A stretch of DNA of 64,000 nt, taken from assembly GCF_001884045.1 (NCBI RefSeq), contig NZ_MACF01000067.1, forward strand, positions 22,923 to 86,922, in the 5' to 3' direction. The position numbers and the translations under genes were made by a program. This document shows, piece by piece, positions 63,864 through 64,000 of this stretch (within the stretch, counting starts at the first letter, position 1; the number at the start of each line of letters is the position of its first letter). Source of the stretch: Bacillus mobilis. Lineage in GTDB: Bacteria; Bacillota; Bacilli; Bacillales; Bacillaceae_G. A model generated the notes under the pieces. The model was not told the DNA's origin. It did not search any database and worked only from the letters and a program-made list of their open reading frames with translations.

Positions 63864-64000
63864 AGTGAAACTTTAATCAGTGGGGGTTTTCTTCATCCCC
63901 CACTGATTATTAGTTGAACCAATCGGACTTTAATGGGCAGTTGATCCCCCACCTAAATTCTTTGCTTTCGCTGCATTTTGAGGTGGGGGTCTTACTGCCC
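63860..64000 (+). mobile_element. bcr1 repeat, cut by the window end
   Basis: Same orientation and close identity to the copy at 17997: ATAAA flank (63860-63864), first hairpin with AATCAGTGGGGG/CCCCCACTGATT, then GACTTTAATGGGCAG and its partner strand up to CTTACTGCCC. About 13 bp of the right end lie beyond the window. It may also act as the aceBA terminator by its first hairpin. Confidence 0.85.

Overview
The window is chromosomal DNA of a Bacillus cereus-group bacterium (B. cereus, thuringiensis, anthracis and close relatives). The evidence is the low G+C content, Gram-positive ribosome binding sites with frequent GTG and TTG starts, five S-layer-homology (SLH) proteins, a haem-binding NEAT-SLH protein matching BslK, and copies of the short mobile repeat bcr1, recognised by its paired hairpins and ATAAA/TTTAT flanks. 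Gene order from 6.2 to 30.9 kb follows the B. subtilis yhgC-pbpF-hemEHY-yhgD-yhgE and yhfH-yhfI-lplJ-yhfL blocks. There is no rRNA, tRNA, prophage, IS transposase or CRISPR array.

Layout. 0-6 kb: SLH L,D-transpeptidase, a lipoprotein behind a long intergenic region rich in GTTACA motifs, a small protein, and the PH-domain pair ydbS-ydbT. 6-12.6 kb: haem monooxygenase hmoB, penicillin-binding protein pbpF, and the coproporphyrin-dependent haem genes hemE-hemH-hemY. 12.6-25 kb: a DUF4026/DUF2314-type protein, a secreted nuclease, small membrane proteins, an ABC-2-like membrane protein with bcr1 in its leader, the yhgD-yhgE regulator/exporter pair with three matching 23-bp operator-like sites, then DUF2087, Yip1, DinB and WYL genes. 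25-36.5 kb: LacI regulator, yhfH, yhfI, lplJ, a lipoprotein, acyl-CoA ligase lcfB, Fur-boxed bslK, and the sulfate ABC operon sbp-cysT-cysW-cysA behind a leader with its own terminator. 36.5-41.3 kb: an AT-rich accessory block of unrecognised genes (two beta-propeller-like proteins) mixed with decayed gene fragments.

41.3-57.8 kb: a TetR regulator divergent from a dienelactone-hydrolase-like enzyme with a 58-bp inverted repeat between them, a metallophosphoesterase, CPBP and DUF5412 proteins, an HD-domain protein, an ECF sigma/anti-sigma pair with an ECF-like promoter, an AraC/GyrI regulator, a two-component system divergent from a CPBP/small-membrane-protein operon with three 11-bp direct repeats between them, an M48 protease, and a DMT-transporter pseudogene with three lesions. 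57.8-64 kb: three tandem SLH-only proteins, then the glyoxylate shunt aceB-aceA, ending inside a third bcr1 copy.

Main observations: the YhgD operator set, a dispersed family of three-unit 40-bp tandem repeats found at three gene ends (with a remnant at a fourth site), a bcr1 deletion scar explained by recombination between internal CCCCCAC repeats, a probable attenuator before the sulfate operon, and 11-bp-phased direct repeats typical of OmpR-family regulators at two places. No convincing novel multi-gene system (defence or toxin) was found; the 36.7-41.3 kb block is the least explained part.
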